DNA from: JAMQPK01 sp963761975
GTDB lineage: Bacteria; Acidobacteriota; Vicinamibacteria; Vicinamibacterales; JAMQPK01
NCBI GenBank assembly: GCA_963761975.1
Contig: CAVXIR010000002.1
Location: 930,001 to 994,000 of the forward strand
DNA length: 64,000 bases
Direction of reading: 5' to 3'
Part shown: in pieces, positions 62,590 to 64,000 of the stretch
How the letters are laid out: every line of letters starts with the position of its first letter
Position numbering within the stretch: position 1 is the first letter of the stretch
Notes under the pieces: generated by a model
The model's input: the letters and a program-made list of their open reading frames with translations, nothing else
What the model was told of the DNA's origin: nothing
Database searches by the model: none
Program-made: the position numbers and the translations under genes

Positions 62590-63341
62590 GTTTGCACCAC
62601 CTGATGCCTCGTCCTTTTGGAAATCACCACGATCAGCAATGGAATGAGCGATGCGAGAAAGATCGTCAGCCATCGCCGATCCACATGAAAGTACCCCGTG
62701 CGGACGGAGTCTTCGAGTGTATCGAGCAGGAAAAATGCCGTCCCGATGGCGCACAGGCCGTGCGACTCCTGCACGATCGCCTTGCGCGTCTGGAACGGCA
62801 CCTCGGGCGGCTGATATCTGCCGAAAGCAGGAATCATCGCGGGTACTTCGCTGGCCCATGCCCTGAAGTTGTCGCCGAACGTGGTTTGAAGAAACGCCTC
62901 TTCGCGCGCCGCGATGCGCTCGTGATAGATGAAGCTCAGCAGCACCACAATCAGCGGCAGGTACCACGTCCCCGACAACAGCGCGCAGCCGAGCGCGACC
63001 AGCGTGTTCGCGACATAAAGCGGGTGCCGCACGATCGAATACGCGCCGCGCGTCGAGAGCGAATCCGCTGTCGGCCGCCGCGTCCCGCGCGAGGAGGTCC
63101 CGTGCGGCGCCGTGCCGACGACCAGCGCCCGCAGCAGCAGCCCTGAAATGGCCACGACGAAGCAGAAAAGCTCCCACGCAAACGGCGTCGGCGGACGATC
63201 ATCGGTCACGCTGACAACGAACAGTGGGACGAGGACGAGCGGCATGTAGCTGCGCCAGCGAAAGAGAACGTCACCCGTTGTGGGCAGCAATTCGGCAATA
63301 GGGCCGCGTCTGCGGCGCGCTTCAGTCATCCAGACGGTCAC
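62586..63341 (-). CDS. Isoprenylcysteine carboxyl methyltransferase-like membrane protein
   Basis: A 251-residue multi-pass membrane protein of the ICMT/PEMT family, which methylate lipids or prenyl-Cys. Helices: SYMPLVLVPLFVVSV, ELFCFVVAISGLLLRALVVG, VANTLVALGCALLSGTWYL, LIVVLLSFIYHERIAAREEA. Cofactor-binding signature: GAYSIVRHPLYVANTLVALG, the usual RHPxYxG-like loop, and ERIAAREEAFLQTTFGDNFR (E-x-x-L-x-x-x-F-G-x-x-Y/F). A second membrane segment pair ends it (WLTIFLASLIPLLIVVISK). It precedes NamZ with an ATGA overlap, suggesting a shared envelope role. The substrate is not known. Confidence 0.85.
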   Translation of the reverse strand: MTVWMTEARRRRGPIAELLPTTGDVLFRWRSYMPLVLVPLFVVSVTDDRPPTPFAWELFCFVVAISGLLLRALVVGTAPHGTSSRGTRRPTADSLSTRGAYSIVRHPLYVANTLVALGCALLSGTWYLPLIVVLLSFIYHERIAAREEAFLQTTFGDNFRAWASEVPAMIPAFGRYQPPEVPFQTRKAIVQESHGLCAIGTAFFLLDTLEDSVRTGYFHVDRRWLTIFLASLIPLLIVVISKRTRHQVVQT

Positions 63342-63416
63342 ATTTTACAGGAACGATGTTTGCTCTCTACGCAGACATGGCAAACACGTGGGGTTGGATC
63401 TGTACAGCTCTCATAC

Positions 63417-64000
63417 ATGTTCGTTTTTTCGCTGATCTTCACGGCGGCGACGGCCAGCGCGCAAAAACGGGCGCCCGCGCCCGACGTGCAGCAGACGATC
63501 GCCGTGCAGGTCGCCCTCGATCGCGCGGGATTCTCGCCTGGCGAGATTGACGGCCGCGGTGGCCCCAAAACGCGTCAAGCGATGACGGAGTTTCAGAAGT
63601 CGGCCGGGCTCAAGCCCGGTGGCATGCCCAACGAAGAGACGATCGCCGCGTTGCAGATCGCGCCGGATTCCCTGGTCAGCTACACGATCACCGAGCAGGA
63701 CGTCGCGGGGCCGTTCATCGGCAAGATGCCCGCGGACATGATGGAGAGCGCGAAGCTGGAGGCGCTGGCCTACACGTCGGCGCTCGAAGGTCTCGCGGAA
63801 AAATTTCATAGCAGCCAGGCGCTCTTGCAATCGCTGAATCCCGGTGCGACGTGGACGGCCGGCGAGGCGATCAAGGTTCCGAATGTCGAACGGTTCGAGC
63901 TGCCTTCAAAGGTCGCCGCCACCCAGGGCGCGAAAGCGACATCGGGCGCGAAGCCCGCGGCCGGCGCGAAACCCGCTGCGGCAGCTGTCGAGGTCATCAT
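63417..64000 (+). CDS. Peptidoglycan-binding protein, probable L,D-transpeptidase (3' end beyond window)
   Basis: About 194 residues are visible. ATG 63417 starts a signal peptide (FVFSLIFTAATASAQ). Next is a PG_binding_1-like domain (AVQVALDRAGFSPGEIDGRG, GPKTRQAMTEFQKSAGLKPG, ETIAALQ). Then comes a helical LysM-like linker (SALEGLAEKFHSSQALLQSL, NPGATWTAGEAIKVP), followed by an Ala/Lys-rich tail (GAKATSGAKPAAGAKPAAAA). This order is typical of exported L,D-transpeptidases, whose YkuD catalytic domain would lie beyond the window. The identification of the catalytic part is therefore inference. Confidence 0.75.
   Translation, partial: MFVFSLIFTAATASAQKRAPAPDVQQTIAVQVALDRAGFSPGEIDGRGGPKTRQAMTEFQKSAGLKPGGMPNEETIAALQIAPDSLVSYTITEQDVAGPFIGKMPADMMESAKLEALAYTSALEGLAEKFHSSQALLQSLNPGATWTAGEAIKVPNVERFELPSKVAATQGAKATSGAKPAAGAKPAAAAVEVI

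Overview
The window is a 64-kb piece of a GC-rich bacterial chromosome that looks like Acidobacteriota, most likely the Vicinamibacteria. The taxonomic call is inference from gene content: PadR-paired ADOP-type permeases, a Ser/Thr kinase with a TolB-like domain and TPRs, a winged-helix regulator fused to a PD40 propeller, carboxypeptidase-regulatory/VWA and TIMP-like secreted proteins, and many frameshifted or truncated paralogues. No rRNA is present. One complete tRNA, tRNA-Ala(GGC), lies at 23318-23393, and a probable 3' tRNA relic lies at 8162-8184.

Layout. 1-5.7 kb: two ADOP permeases and a PadR repressor (minus strand). 5.8-9.3 kb: a secreted HExxH protein and a PD40 propeller protein, then a scar made of two peptidase relics, a repeat cluster and a tRNA relic, then a methylenetetrahydrofolate reductase-like enzyme. 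10-12.5 kb: a DUF1835 protein and an ADOP pseudogene. 12.7-17.5 kb: an accessory island with a VapBC45-like (DUF433/PIN) toxin-antitoxin pair, a hypothetical gene, about 1.3 kb of hairpin-rich non-coding DNA, a small helical protein and a frameshifted serine recombinase. 17.6-25.6 kb: a frameshifted winged-helix/PD40 regulator, two alpha/beta hydrolases, a GIY-YIG protein beside tRNA-Ala, and TonB-receptor and TPR remnants. 25.7-31 kb: a divergent cluster (DCC1, TIGR01777 and PP2C on one side; TetR, DUF1990, SRPBCC/DoxX and DUF4166 on the other) that appears to be controlled from one palindrome at the TetR start codon. 31-38.7 kb: a TIMP-like protein, MazF with a ribbon-helix-helix antitoxin, a GNAT protein, a VWA protein, a NagB-like protein and an L-asparaginase. 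39-47 kb: an uncharacterised exported protein coupled to AddB and AddA. 47-54 kb: small zinc-ribbon proteins, a J-less DnaJ zinc-domain protein, the Fe-S carrier Mrp/ApbC, an M16 peptidase pair, a small membrane protein, and an alpha/beta hydrolase interrupted in frame by a palindromic repeat. 54-64 kb: an amidase, a short methyltransferase, pyruvate kinase, a SnoaL-like protein, a frameshifted Ser/Thr kinase, SRPBCC, DinB, NamZ (DUF1343), an ICMT-like methyltransferase, and the start of a peptidoglycan-binding/L,D-transpeptidase-like gene.

Four patterns recur. (1) Short tandem repeats with a period of 6, 7 or 9 bp directly abut or overlap stop codons in four places, and the same kind of heptamer occurs inside addA. 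(2) A composite GC-rich palindrome occurs between genes and in frame inside a hydrolase gene. (3) Several start codons lie only 0-12 bases after a good -10 box, which suggests leaderless mRNAs. (4) At least seven putative single-base or few-base frameshifts break otherwise intact genes, so either pseudogenisation or draft-assembly error is common. The most promising undescribed material is the divergent DUF cluster at 25.7-31 kb, the structured non-coding island at 14.4-15.7 kb, and the stop-codon-associated repeat arrays.
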